Assembly: GCA_964017235.1 (NCBI GenBank)
Contig: OZ024934.1
Location: 82,736,706-82,800,705, forward strand
DNA length: 64,000 bases
Source: Sabellastarte sp. h YS-2021
Taxonomy: Eukaryota > Annelida > Polychaeta > Sabellida > Sabellidae
Reading direction: 5' to 3'
Below the pieces are notes generated by a model. It did no database searches. It saw only the letters and a list, made by a program, of their open reading frames with translations, and had not been told where the DNA came from. The translations under genes and the position numbers were made by a program. Numbering within the stretch: the first letter of the stretch is position 1; every line of letters begins with the position of its first letter. This document shows, piece by piece, positions 25,101-34,900 of this stretch.

Positions 25101-28100
25101 ATGGCCGCCATATGTGGGAAGAGGAAAATTTTTGAAAATTCCCAAGAGTACATTGCTCAGATACCCTGTGGGTCAAAAATTCGACGAAATCCCTCTATCT
25201 CACACGGTTAAGGAGATAGAAGCAATTTTGTGTTTTGCCATTTTGGGTAAAAATTCGAAAATTCAAAATGGCTGCCATTTTTGGGGAGGGGAAATTTTTT
25301 TGAAAACTGCCAACAGTACATTGGTCAGATACCCTGTGGGTCGAAAATTTCGACGAAATCGCTCTATCTCGCACGGTTAAGGAGATAGAAGCAAATTTGT
25401 GTTTTGCCATTTTTGGCAAAAATTCGAAAATTCAAAATGGCCGCCATTTTTGGGGAGGGGAAATTTTTTTTAAAATTGCCAAGAGTACAATGCTCCGATA
25501 CCCTGTGGGTCAAAAATTTTGACGAAATCGCTCTATCTCGCACGGTTAAGGAGATAGAAGCAAATTTGTGTTTTGCCATTTTTGGCAAAAATTCGAAAAA
25601 TAAAAATGGCCGCCATTTTTGGGGAGGGGAAAATTTTTTGAAAATTGCAAAGAGTACATTCCTTAGATACCCTGTGGGTTGAAAATTTCGACGAAATCGC
25701 TCTATCTCGCACGGTTAAGGAGATAGAATCAAATTTGTGTTTTGCCATTTTGGGCAAAAATTCGAAAATTCAAAATGGCTTGGGGAGGGGAAAATTTTTT
25801 GAAAATTGCAAAGAGTACATTCCTTAGATACCCTGTGGGTCAAAAATTTTGACGAAATCGCTCTATCTCACACAGTTAAGGAGATAGAAGCAAATTTGTG
25901 TTTTGCCATTTTTGTCAAAAATTCGAAAATTCAAAATGGCCACCATTTTTGGGGAGGGGAAAATTTTTGGAAAATTGCAGAGTACATTCCTTAGGTACCC
26001 TCTGGGTCGAAAATTTCGACAAAATCGCTCTATCTCGCACGGTTTAGGAGATATGAGCACATTTGCCTTTTTCAGTATTCAAAATAGCCAATTACTCATT
26101 TATTTAATTAATTACTCACTCATCTATGAAGCAATTCTCCCCAAAAGCAATCCCATACAAGCTATTAACCCAATGAACCTCCATACCAAATTTCAGAAAG
26201 CTAGGCTTAATAGCATTCCTTAAAGTAGTATTACTCAGTTAGCTATAGAGGTATCATCACCAAAAGCAATCCCATACAAGCTATTAACCCAATAAACCTG
26301 CATACCAAATTTGGTAAAGATAGGATAAGAACTGTTGCCTAAAATGTCTGGAAACCAAGTGGGACGCCGAACGCCGGAAAAAGCAAAAATAATATGTCCA
26401 CCCCCCAGTGGGGTGGACATAATTAATAATATGTAAAACTATCAAGGTGTTAATATCTAAGGAACACTGAAGATGGAATACTGTCGCTAAGTACACTGTC
26501 AACTATAAGAATCAAAATAGGAAAAGGGTTAACTCTACACTTTGACCTGCTAAGTTATTATTTTTTTTCATATACATGTACACAGTTTACGTAAAATGAA
26601 GAAAATAGAATGTCTGATGTATAAATGGTTCTTGCGTCTTGGTAGTGCATGTTTATATTAGCCTTCCTTGGCAAGCAAGAACTCCAGCCCACAGGTACAA
26701 CTAAATGGGCAACAACACTGAGACTTTGAGAAACACTAAGAAAATCTACGGAACAACTTCAGTTGTAAGAAGTATACACAAACCCGTGAGATGTTTTCAA
26801 CTGTAAGAACATTCATGCAGTTTAAGAAGTGGGAAAACTTACATATTCTATTCACTCATGCTGTGAGTTCCTATCCCAAGGACCAACGTATATGAGATAT
26901 ATGACCCTTTTAGTATGGTGACCCCACTGGACCTTGAAGAAGGGGTCAAAGGTCAAGTTTAACACATCCTAAACACTCACAGGTCATGAGTTCTTATCAG
27001 TTGTCATTATATTTTGACCAATTGAAAGGGGGACATAGAGCTTTTTAGTATGATGACCCCACTTGATCTTGAAGCAGGGGTCAAAGGTCAAATTTGATAC
27101 TCAAAAAAGATTGACAGGCCATGATTTCCTATAAGTTGTTTTCACATTTGGAACCCCTAGAACCAATAATAAGGAAGATGTATAAACCTTCTTTTGACTA
27201 TTCATAACATGTGTACCAAGTTTGAAAAGAAAGAGATGTGTTTTTGAGTTTATTGCATGTGCGAGGAATTTTCTACAGTCTCACCGTAACAAAAGCTGAA
27301 TCAAGTATATCCCATGACTTTTTTTCTGGGAATCTGATAATTACTAACCTCAGCTCCAACTTTCCCACTACCTGCAGCCACATCTAGAATTTTCTGATCC
27401 ATTTTGTCTTTCAGATACTTTCTAACACATTCAGCCACCATCTTTGGGCCTCTATAATAGTCTGGCGTTAAATGCTATAGTGAAGAAAGGCCAAACAAAA
27501 AGTAATTTAATGTAGTTTTTTAGACAAAATGTCAAGTGCTTGTCTCCAGTTTCTATAGAATTAAGTGGCTCAGAATATATACCCTCGAATATTGCGGGCT
27601 TACCTACACAAATACAAATTTACCTCTTGAGTGAAGAGAGATGCATATATGTGAAAACTGAATTCTTCGATAATCAAACCACAGACTTAATTTGTAGTAT
27701 TATGACTAGGGATGGGTCCGTATAAAAAATGTGTACATTGGGAGGTCGCCAATGCAAAACCGTACTGATTCCGGGACTTCCCATTTTAGTACACCCCAAT
27801 CAAACATGGACGTTTCCTCTTAATGACATTGCAATTAAAGTCCCCAAATGGCCAAAATATTACAGAAACCTGTATAATTTCTTCAGATTTCTTGTTTGTT
27901 CCCAATATTTTAAGTTTTCCTTCCATTTTATGTGTTGTCAAGCGAGATTTAGGCTATAAAGTGTCGTAACCAAAACATGGCAGTTCTCCTCAACATGTCG
28001 CTATAAAACTCTGCAAATGGACGAAAATATGGGGATAAAAGCTTATAATTTCTTCAGATTTTGGGTATGTTTCTAATATTTTGACTCTTCCTTCCATTAT

Positions 28101-29611
28101 ATATATTGACAAGCGAAGTGGCGGTTTCATAATCTCATCACAGTATTTCAGTAAAATGCTCTCGATACCGAGATACCGGACCTACCGAACCATCCCTAAT
28201 TACGACACCATCTGGTATACAAGTGCTTCCACACTGGTCTTCAAAAGTATTTCAGTCCCTACCTTACTGAAGTATTGTGTGCCTAAAACACCAGGTAAAG
28301 CAAGCATAACAGGAAGTAAATAAAGGCTGCACAGATCTTGTCTTCAGTGTACCAATCAAAAATGTACTTTAGCCAAAGCTTTGCCTTTGAGGTTCCAACT
28401 GTGTGGAATGTCAGTTCACTGATGACATCCTAAGTATGGCTTCTCAGTCATTCCTTGTGTGAAAATGGAATACTTCGCCCTTCCCAGTAAAGCCTGCACT
28501 CCATAGCTCTCCTGTCTCCATGGCATCTCCAGTGTTGGCCTCCTATGTCTCTGGATACTGAATTTTTCCTTCTCTTTTTGTGGCTCTAGTGCCTTAGTGT
28601 CTGTCCTAGGGTTAAACTCATATGAGATCTAATAGGATATATAGTAACTTATACAGCATAAAAGAGCCGCTGCTGTGGCAATTATCTCCTACCTGGGATC
28701 AATGATAAGGGAGATATAGGGGCTTTTCAATATGATAACAGCCCTTTGATTTACGGATGTGATATGGCAGCAGATTTGTTTTCAAATTGAGGCAAAAATT
28801 ACTTTCAGGCAAGCACTGTTTGCCATTTTGTGCAAACATAAGAAGCTAGCTGCAATACTTAATTTTACAACAGTTTTGGACATTCAGCTCTGGTAGCCAT
28901 TTTTTTTTCAAAATGAGGCCAATTATTTTTTAAGAACATGTTTTCATATTCATTGAAATTCTCCAAATTTGGTGAAGAAATCTTCATAAGGGTACCAAAA
29001 ATTTACGAATAGATCATATTCAAGCACTTTCTTTTATAAATGATAATGGTCTTTAAAGTATTTCTAAATGTAAAATTTTTTACAAAAATGCCATAAAGAG
29101 AATACAGAAAGAAGCCATTGCTGCTTGACATGAAATTACAATCATATGAACCTGTAAAGATTACTGTATTTTCTCTTTAAGTGTTGATGAAATGGCTCCA
29201 TTTTAAATTGTACTATTTTTTCACGAAGTTACCTTTCTCTCCACATTTAATGCATCAGACCATAGAAAGTAATAGATTGAACAGTTTTCGCAGTTGAATG
29301 TAGACAATACACAGGCAAATTACTGAATGTACACATTTAATGAAATGGCCACAGAATGTACAAGTTTCCACTTTTTAGCCACTGAAAACATACTTTCCAC
29401 AACTATCTACTTACAACAGGGTTGGGGCCAGTCGTGAGAGTACATTGTACTTGAATGCTCGTCTCCTCGAGTACATCTTTTCTTGTAAGTCTTTCAATAC
29501 ACATACACTCACCACATCATAATCCAGTCTGTCATTGTAGTGCTGGACCACCTCTTCTGCAGTTTTATCAAAACGGTTTTGTTCTTGTGAATCCAGAACC
29601 TTGCTTTCCAT
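16335..29611 (-). CDS. METTL27: METTL27 (WBSCR27)-like methyltransferase, five coding exons
   Basis: This is the one clear host gene. Joining 29,611-29,513, 27,474-27,349, 24,378-24,240, 18,032-17,940 and 16,564-16,335 on the minus strand gives 687 nt, that is 228 codons plus stop. All four introns are GT-AG and all phases agree. The product is a class I SAM-dependent methyltransferase: motif I ILDVAAGSGKVGAELSKLG (about residues 62-80), then LDALEPAQVLF, YYDAVTIVGG with the GLVPAGALFEMIRIVKPGG block, and a C-terminal WEIVERTIMPDYLKGR. Human METTL27 as recalled is about 245 aa with the same order (YDRWAPDYD, LDVACGTGLVAAEL, FDAVLIVG, VTKPGG). The substrate is not established. The gene is 13.3 kb for under 0.7 kb of coding, because every intron holds mobile elements. 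The motif order and exact exon joining make the call firm; orthology rather than a METTL27-like paralogue is inferred. Confidence 0.88.
16651..16813. mobile_element. Palindromic MITE in intron 4
   Basis: The ends form an inverted repeat: CTGGGCCGGGATTCACAAAG at the left, and the complement of CTGAGCTGGGATTCACAAAG at the right, extending through ATTCTTAAG. The interior is itself an inverted duplication of ACTTAAGTACAACATTTGTG, with one arm present twice, so the whole can fold into a long hairpin. It has no coding capacity. The superfamily is not certain. Confidence 0.75.
17487..17620. mobile_element. Second MITE in intron 4
   Basis: About 135 bp with imperfect terminal inverted repeats. The left end, GGGCTGGTATTCC...GGATCAAGCTCA, matches the complement of the right end, TGAGCTTGATCCC...GAATATGACCC. 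It is non-coding and the family is not assigned. Confidence 0.65.
17940..18032 (-). CDS. METTL27: METTL27-like coding exon 4
   Basis: It is 93 nt. The acceptor is CTCCTTTTTAG and the donor is CCAG|GTTTGT. It encodes YYDAVTIVGGIAVGLVPAGA followed by LFEMIRIVKPG, the conserved post-motif region of METTL27 proteins. It completes a codon split at each side (Asp in front, Gly behind). Confidence 0.85.
18179..18516. repeat. 60-bp perfect inverted repeat around a DIRS terminal fragment
   Basis: Positions 18,179-18,238 are exactly reverse-complementary to 18,457-18,516, with 218 bp between. Each arm consists of about 45 bp of AT-rich sequence followed by TACCCTATCCAATGGAC. The spacer begins with about 170 bp (18,234-18,402) almost identical to the right terminus of the DIRS-like element at 24,025-24,194 in the opposite orientation, then continues with unrelated sequence. 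Confidence 0.85.
18900..19440 (-). pseudogene. DIRS-like tyrosine recombinase region
   Basis: The minus strand shows a tyrosine recombinase C-terminal domain: VKAHDVRAFAASKAFQSGFS (the HxxR box), then a HNTFTQFYMK segment with the candidate catalytic tyrosine, then GSVVAAQQ. Tyrosine recombinase in place of a DDE integrase defines the DIRS order. Fossil. Confidence 0.75.
19455..20045. repeat. Two tandem ~300-bp blocks inside the DIRS-like element
   Basis: The block at about 19,455-19,750 is followed directly by a diverged copy at about 19,755-20,045. Shared landmarks are CTTGCCCGA(A/C)CC, GGCCAAGAGGAA, CTTGAAGGTCAAATGCT, CTATCCAGGAGACGAG and ACCATCAATGGTGCTGGGC. Confidence 0.75.
20500..20896 (-). 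pseudogene. DIRS-like RNase H region
   Basis: The minus-strand motifs are SKLHINYLELKAV, VATDNTTVVSYINKEGG and CALLGRILTWC. This is the RNase H type found in DIRS/Ngaro retroelements, and a counterpart is seen at 8,310-8,560. Confidence 0.75.
20890..21570 (-). pseudogene. DIRS-like reverse-transcriptase region
   Basis: Motifs visible on the minus strand include AYQFKALPFGLST-like sequence around 21,410-21,440 and the catalytic YLDDW at about 21,301-21,318. Further on come HMRLIQWHHKHNW and PESLEKVIPTP at 20,900-21,000. The same thumb region recurs in the plus-strand fragment at 8,055-8,200. This is fossil material with several breaks. Confidence 0.7.
22133..22545. repeat. Poly-T tract and ~61-bp minisatellite
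   Basis: A run of about 30 T ends near 22,162. It is followed by about six units of a 60-61-bp repeat containing GTACACTCTGTAACCAGTTG and AAGCAAGTGTACAAGGCTGT. It sits in the leader part of the DIRS-like element. Open stretches across it are low-complexity by-products. Confidence 0.8.
22690..23410. repeat. Three ~217-bp repeats with CRE and E-box motifs in the DIRS leader
   Basis: The units recur with a spacing of about 217 bp. They share TCGGAAAGACACGCGATTGG, ACTACCGACAA, GCCGGGTCTGCAA, CAGTAGACGTGAGTTCTGAA and CGACCTTCCTGGTCGGTGAA. A fourth, decayed piece lies at about 23,345-23,400. Perfect TGACGTCA sites occur at 22,979-22,986 and 23,194-23,201, with another in the terminal repeat at 24,038-24,045. 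CACGTGAC occurs in units 1 and 2. The position upstream of the minus-strand coding regions suggests promoter monomers; this is an inference. Confidence 0.65.
24240..24378 (-). CDS. METTL27: METTL27-like coding exon 3
   Basis: It is 139 nt. The acceptor is ATATTTTAG and the donor is G|GTAAGA, ending in phase 1. It encodes LSKLGYTKLDALEPAQVLFG and on to SDLLKPDTVLDVPD. The DIRS-like element in intron 3 ends at about 24,213, leaving only some 26 bp of original intron next to this donor. Confidence 0.85.
24379..24769. other. Intron 2 sequence without recognised features
   Basis: AT-rich intronic DNA between exon 3 and the 169-bp repeat element. I see nothing else in it. Confidence 0.4.
24770..26421 (+). 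mobile_element. Hairpin-ended repeat element with 169-bp monomers in intron 2
   Basis: About seven tandem 169-bp monomers (24,780-26,050) carry GGGTCGAAAATTTCGACGAA, CGCTCTATCTCGCACGGTTA, GAGATAGAAGCAAATTTGTG and CAAAATGGCCGCCATTTTTG. A duplicated unit follows, with AAGCAATCCCATACAAGCTA (about 26,140 and 26,260), then GACGCCGAACGCCGG. It ends in a perfect 12-bp-stem hairpin at 26,393-26,421 (TATGTCCACCCC, loop CCAGT, GGGGTGGACATA). No protein is encoded. The organisation is like the nested elements at 30-39 kb, with a different hairpin sequence. Confidence 0.8.
26860..27215. repeat. Two ~165-bp tandem units in intron 2
   Basis: The units at about 26,870-27,040 and 27,041-27,210 share TTTTTAGTATG(G/A)TGACCCCAC, GGGGTCAAAGGTCAA and TCATGA(G/T)TTC. 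The AGGTCA-type half-sites again form a DR1-like pair. Confidence 0.6.
27349..27474 (-). CDS. METTL27: METTL27-like coding exon 2
   Basis: It is 126 nt and phase 0 at both ends. The acceptor is CTTCACTATAG and the donor is GAG|GTTAGT. It encodes 42 residues starting HLTPDYYRGPKMVAECV and containing the SAM-binding glycine-rich motif ILDVAAGSGKVGAE. Confidence 0.85.
27707..28198. mobile_element. hAT-like MITE in intron 1
   Basis: The 492-bp element begins TAGGGATGGGTCCGTA and ends CTACCGAACCATCCCTA, an inverted repeat. It is flanked by an 8-bp target duplication with one difference (ATTATGAC at 27,699-27,706 and ATTACGAC at 28,199-28,206). An 8-bp duplication and TAGGG-type ends fit hAT. It is non-coding. 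A second copy at 31,144-37,888 is split by a later insertion. Confidence 0.85.
28207..29512. other. Rest of intron 1
   Basis: AT-rich sequence with no recognised repeat, RNA gene or coding exon. Confidence 0.4.
29513..29611 (-). CDS. METTL27: METTL27-like coding exon 1
   Basis: It encodes 33 residues from the first ATG (MESKVLDSQEQ... VVQHYNDRLDYDV) and ends in phase 0 at a G|GTGAGT donor (29,513/29,512). A possible acceptor, TATACTTTCAG, lies about 45 nt upstream of the ATG (+ strand 29,656-29,657 is the AG). An untranslated exon further upstream is therefore possible. No in-frame stop lies in the short stretch between them. Confidence 0.8.
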
Positions 29612-30189
29612 TTGGATGCTTGAAGTATTTAAGACTGCATTGTCTATATCAGAGCCTGAAAGTATACCATGTTATGAAAAATTGCATTGTTATGTTCACA
29701 TACAAAATATAAACACAGTACTGGGCCAACTTTGTTTATTGCCAGTCCAAACACCAAGTAATGCAGCCTACACCAACAACCCACCCTAAAATCCCAGCGT
29801 CTTGATTTTGTCATCTCATTCCATCATCTTACACGTCAGGGTTCTAACTACGTCACACTTTGTAGATGTAAAAATCAACATTATATTTTTGATGTTTTTG
29901 TACTAGTGACAGCGCAATTATGAAGTACTGAAGTCCTGATACATATGGGATAATTTTTTAAACATAAAATATTCTAATATAATTGCTAATAAAATATTTT
30001 GGCACATTTTGCATCATTTCAGGGTATATAAAACACGGTCTTCAACACCAGGAGATATAAACTAGAGGATTTCTTGTAAAAAAAGATAATGTTTTTGCAC
30101 AGCAAAAACAAAGCATCCCGAAAAGGATATAAAGGTTAGTGTTAAAGTATTAAGAAAATGCTCTGCTTCTAGCCTTATACTGTTGTAGC

Positions 30190-31135
30190 AACCAAGTTAG
30201 CGTAGTCTGCTCTATCTAGCATGGTTTTCGAAATATAAGCATTTTTGTGTTTTGCAATATTTGCAAAAAAATCAAATTCAAAATGGCCACCATTTTTGAC
30301 GAAACAATTTTTTTTTTGAAAATTGCCATGGCTACTGTGAAGATACCCTGTGGGTCAAAAATTTCAACGAAATCGCTCTATCTAGCATGGTTTTCAAGAT
30401 ATAAGCATTTTTCAAAATGGCCGCCATTTTTGGCGAAACAAATTTTTTCAGAAAATTTAGATGACTACTCTTGAGAAATTCCCTGTGGATCAAAAATTTC
30501 ATCGAAATCCTTCTATCTAGCACGGTTTTCAAGATATAAGCAATTTTTGCCAAAATTCGAAAATTCAAAATGGAAGCCTTTTTGGTGAGACAAAATTTTT
30601 TTTGAAAATTGGGATGGCTACTCTGAAGAGTTACATTGTGGGTCAAAAGTTTCATCGAAATCGCTCTATCTAGCACGTTTTTCGAGATAAAAGCATTTTT
30701 GTATTTTGCAATTTTTGCGAAAAATTTCGAAAATTCAAAATGGCCGCCATTTTTGGCGAGACAATTTTTTTTTTTTGAAAATTAGCATAGCTACTCTGCA
30801 GAGATACCCTGTGGGTAAAAGATTTCGTAGAAATCCCTCTATCTAGCATGGTTTTTGAGATATAAGCATTTTTGTGTTTTGAAATTTTTGCAAAAAATTC
30901 GAAAATTCAAAATGGCCATCATTTCTGGTGAGACATGCATGGCTACTCTGGAGAGATACCCTGTGGGTCAAAAATTTCATTAAAATCGCTCTACCTAGCA
31001 CAGTTTTCGACATATAAGCATTTTTGTGTTTTGCAATTTTTGCATTAAATTCGAAAATTCAAAATGTCTGCCATATTTGACCAGATAAAATTTTTTTGAA
31101 AATTGGCATGGCTACTCTGCAAAGATATCCTGTGG
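30190..31135 (+). repeat. 169-bp monomer array (left part of the outer element)
   Basis: Five to six diverged monomers carry CTCTATCTAGCACGGTTTTC, GAGATATAAGCATTTTTGTG, CAAAATGGCCGCCATTTTTG and ACTCTG(C/A)AGAGATACCCTGT. The array is interrupted at 31,136 by the hAT-like MITE and resumes at 37,897. Confidence 0.8.
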
Positions 31136-31949
31136 GTTAAAACTAGGGATGGGTCGGTAGTTCCGGTATCTCGGAATCGAGAGCATTTTACTGAAATACC
31201 GTGACAAGATTTTAAAACCGCCACTTCGCTTGTCAACATATATAATGGAAGGAAGAATTAAAATATCCAATATTAGAAACATACCCAAAATCTGAAGAAA
31301 TTATAAGCTTTTATCCCCATATTTTCGTCCATTTGCAGACTTTTATAGCGAAACGTTGAGAACTGCCATGTTTTGGTTACGACAATTTTTAACCTCAATC
31401 TCGCTTGTCAGTCCATAAAAATGAAGGAAAACTTAAACTAGAGGATCGCTCGCAAAAAAAAAAGATAATGTTTTTGCATAGCAAAAACAAAGCGTCCCGA
31501 AAAGGCTATAAACGTGAGTGCTAAAGTATTAAGAAAATGCTTCGTTTCTAGCCTTATACTGTTGTGGCAACCAAAGTCAGCGCAGTCTGCTCTATCTAGC
31601 ACGGTTTTCAAGATATAAGCATTTTTGTGTTTTGCAAAAAATAAAAAAATTAAAAATGTCCGCTATATTTGGTGAGACAAAAATATTTTGAAAATTGGCA
31701 TGGCTACTCTGCAGAGATACCCAGCAGGTCCAAAATTTTGTTGAGTTCGCTCCATATAGCACGGTTTTCGAGATATAAGCATTTTTGTGTTTTGCAAAAA
31801 CTTTGAAAATTCAAAATGGCCACCATTTTTGGGGAGACAAAAATTTTTGTCAAGACCACTGCCGCGGTGTGTATCTCCCGCCGAGCATTAAAGCAGAAGA
31901 AATAGCTTTTCCGAGATATTCACAATTTTTCATTTTCGTGTGTGAAAGC

Positions 31950-34900
31950 TCTTCCAAAAGTAGGTGAATGAGTTATTTGAGAAAAATTGGCTATCTGCAA
32001 TACTATTAAGAGATAATTCACATTTACTCATTTTGAGTAGGTGAATAATTATCTATGGGTCTGAAACTTCACCAAGTGAAAGCTCTCCCAAAAGTAGGTG
32101 AATGAGTTATTTGAGAAAAATTGGCTATCTGCAATACTTTTAGAGATAATTCGCATTTACTCATTTTGAGTAGGTGAGTAATTAGCTATGGGTCTGAAAC
32201 TTCACCATGTGAAAGCTCTCCCACAAGTAGATGAATGAGTATTTGATAAAAATTGGGTATCCACAATACTTTTACAGATAATTAGCATTTACTCATTTTG
32301 AGTAGGTGAATAAATAGCTATGGGTCTGAAACTTCACAGAGTGAAAGCTCTCCCAAAAGTAGGTGAATGAGTTATTTGAGAAAAATTGGCTATCTGCAAT
32401 ACTTTTAGAGATAATTCGCATTTACTCATTTTGAGTAGGTGAGTAATTAGCTATGGGTCTGAAACTTCACCGAGTGAAAGCTCTCCCAAAAGTAGGTGAA
32501 TGAGTTATTTGAGAAAAATTGGCTATCTGCAATACTTTTAGAGATAATTCGCATTTACTCATTTTGAGTAGGTGAGTAATTAGCTATGGGTGTGAAACTT
32601 CACCAAGTGAAAGCTCTCCCAAAAGTAGGTGAATGAGTTATTTGAGAAAAATTGGCTATCTGCAATACTTTTAGAGATAATTCGCATTTACTCATTTTGA
32701 GTAGGTGAGTAATTAGCTATGGGTCTGAAACTTCACCAAGTGAAAGCTCTCCCAAAAGTAGGTGAATGATTAATTTGAGAAAAATTGGCTATCTGCAATA
32801 CTTTTAGAGATAATTCGCATTTACTCATTTTGAGTAGGTGAGTAATTAGCTATGGGTGTGAAACTTCACCAAGTGAAAGCTCTCCCAAAAGTAGGTGAAT
32901 GAGTTATTTGAGAAAAATTGGCTATCTGCAATACTTTTAGAGATAATTCGCATTTACTCATTTTGAGTAGGTGAGTAATTAGCTATGGGTGTGAAACTTC
33001 ACCAAGTGAAAGCTCTCCCAAAAGTAGGTGAATGAGTTATTTGAGAAAAATTGGCTATCTGCAATACTTTTAGAGATAATTCGCATTTACTCATTTTGAG
33101 TAGGTGAGTAATTAGCTATGGGTGTGAAACTTCACCAAGTGAAAGCTCTCCCAAAAGTAGGTGAATGAGTTATTTGAGAAAAATTGGCTATCTGCAATAC
33201 TTTTAGAGATAATTCGCATTTACTCATTTTGAGTAGGTGAGTAATTAGCTATGGGTCTGAAACTTCACCAAGTGAAAGCTCTCCCAAAAGTAGGTGAATG
33301 ATTAATTTGAGAAAAATTGGCTATCTACAATACTTTTAGAGATAATTCGCATTTACTCATTTTGAGTAGGTGAGTAATTAGCTATGGGTCTGAAACTTCA
33401 CCAAGTGAAAGCTCTCCCAAAAGTAGGTGAATGATTTATTTGAGAAAAATTGGGTATCCACAATACTTTTACAGATAATTAGCATTTACTCATTTTGAGT
33501 AGGTGAATAAATAGCTATGGGTCTGAAACTTCACAGAGTGAAAGCTCTCCCAAAAGTAGGTGAATGAGTTATTTGAGAAAAATTGGCTATCTGCAATACT
33601 TTTAGAGATAATTCGCATTTACTCATTTTGAGTAGGTGAGTAATTAGCTATGGGTCTGAAACTTCACCGAGTGAAAGCTCTCCCAAAAGTAGGTGAATGA
33701 GTTATTTGAGAAAAATTGGCTATCTGCAATACTTTTAGAGATAATTCGCATTTACTCATTTTGAGTAGGTGAGTAATTAGCTATGGGTGTGAAACTTCAC
33801 CGAGTGAAAGCTCTCCCAAAAGTAGTGAAATGAGTTATTTGAGAAAAATTGGCTATCTGCAATACTTTTAGAGATAATTCGCATTTACTCATTTTGAGTA
33901 GGTGAGTAATTAGCTATGGGTGTGAAACTTCACCAAGTGAAAGCTCTCCCAAAAGTAGGTGAATGAGTTATTTGAGAAAAATTGGCTATCTGCAATACTT
34001 TTAGAGATAATTCGCATTTACTCATTTTGAGTAGGTGAGTAATTAGCTATGGGTGTGAAACTTCACCAAGTGAAAGCTCTCCCAAAAGTAGGTGAATGAG
34101 TTATTTGAGAAAAATTGGCTATCTGCAATACTTTTAGAGATAATTCGCATTTACTCATTTTGAGTAGGTGAGTAATTAGCTATGGGTGTGAAACTTCACC
34201 AAGTGAAAGCTCTCCCAAAAGTAGGTGAATGAGTTATTTGAGAAAAATTGGCTATCTGCAATACTTTTAGAGATAATTCGCATTTACTCATTTTGAGTAG
34301 GTGAGTAATTAGCTATGGGTCTGAAACTTCACCAAGTGAAAGCTCTCCCAAAAGTAGGTGAATGAGTTATTTGAGAAAAATTGGCTATCTGCAATACTTT
34401 TAGAGATAATTCGCATTTACTCATTTTGAGTAGGTGAGTAATTAGCTATGGGTCTGAAACTTCACCAAGTGAAAGCTCTCCCAAAAGTAGGTGAATGATT
34501 AATTTGACAAAAATTGGCTATCTACAATACTTTTAGAGATAATTCGCATTTACTCATTTTGAGTAGGTGAGTAATTAGCTATGGGTCTGAAACTTCACCA
34601 TGTGAAAGCTCTCCCACAAGTAGATGAATGAGTTATTTGATAAAAATTGGGTATCCGCAATACTTTTACAGATAATTAGCATTTACTCATTTTGAGTAGG
34701 TAAATAATTAGCTATGGGTCTGAAACTTCACCATGTGAAAGCTCTCCCAAAAGTAGGTGAATGAGTTATTTGAGAAAAATTGGCTATCTGCAATACTTTT
34801 AGAGATAATTCGCATTTACTCATTTTCAGTAGGTGAGTAATTAGCTATGGGTCTGAAACTTCACAGAGTGAAAGCTCTCCCAAAAGTAGGTGAATGAGTT

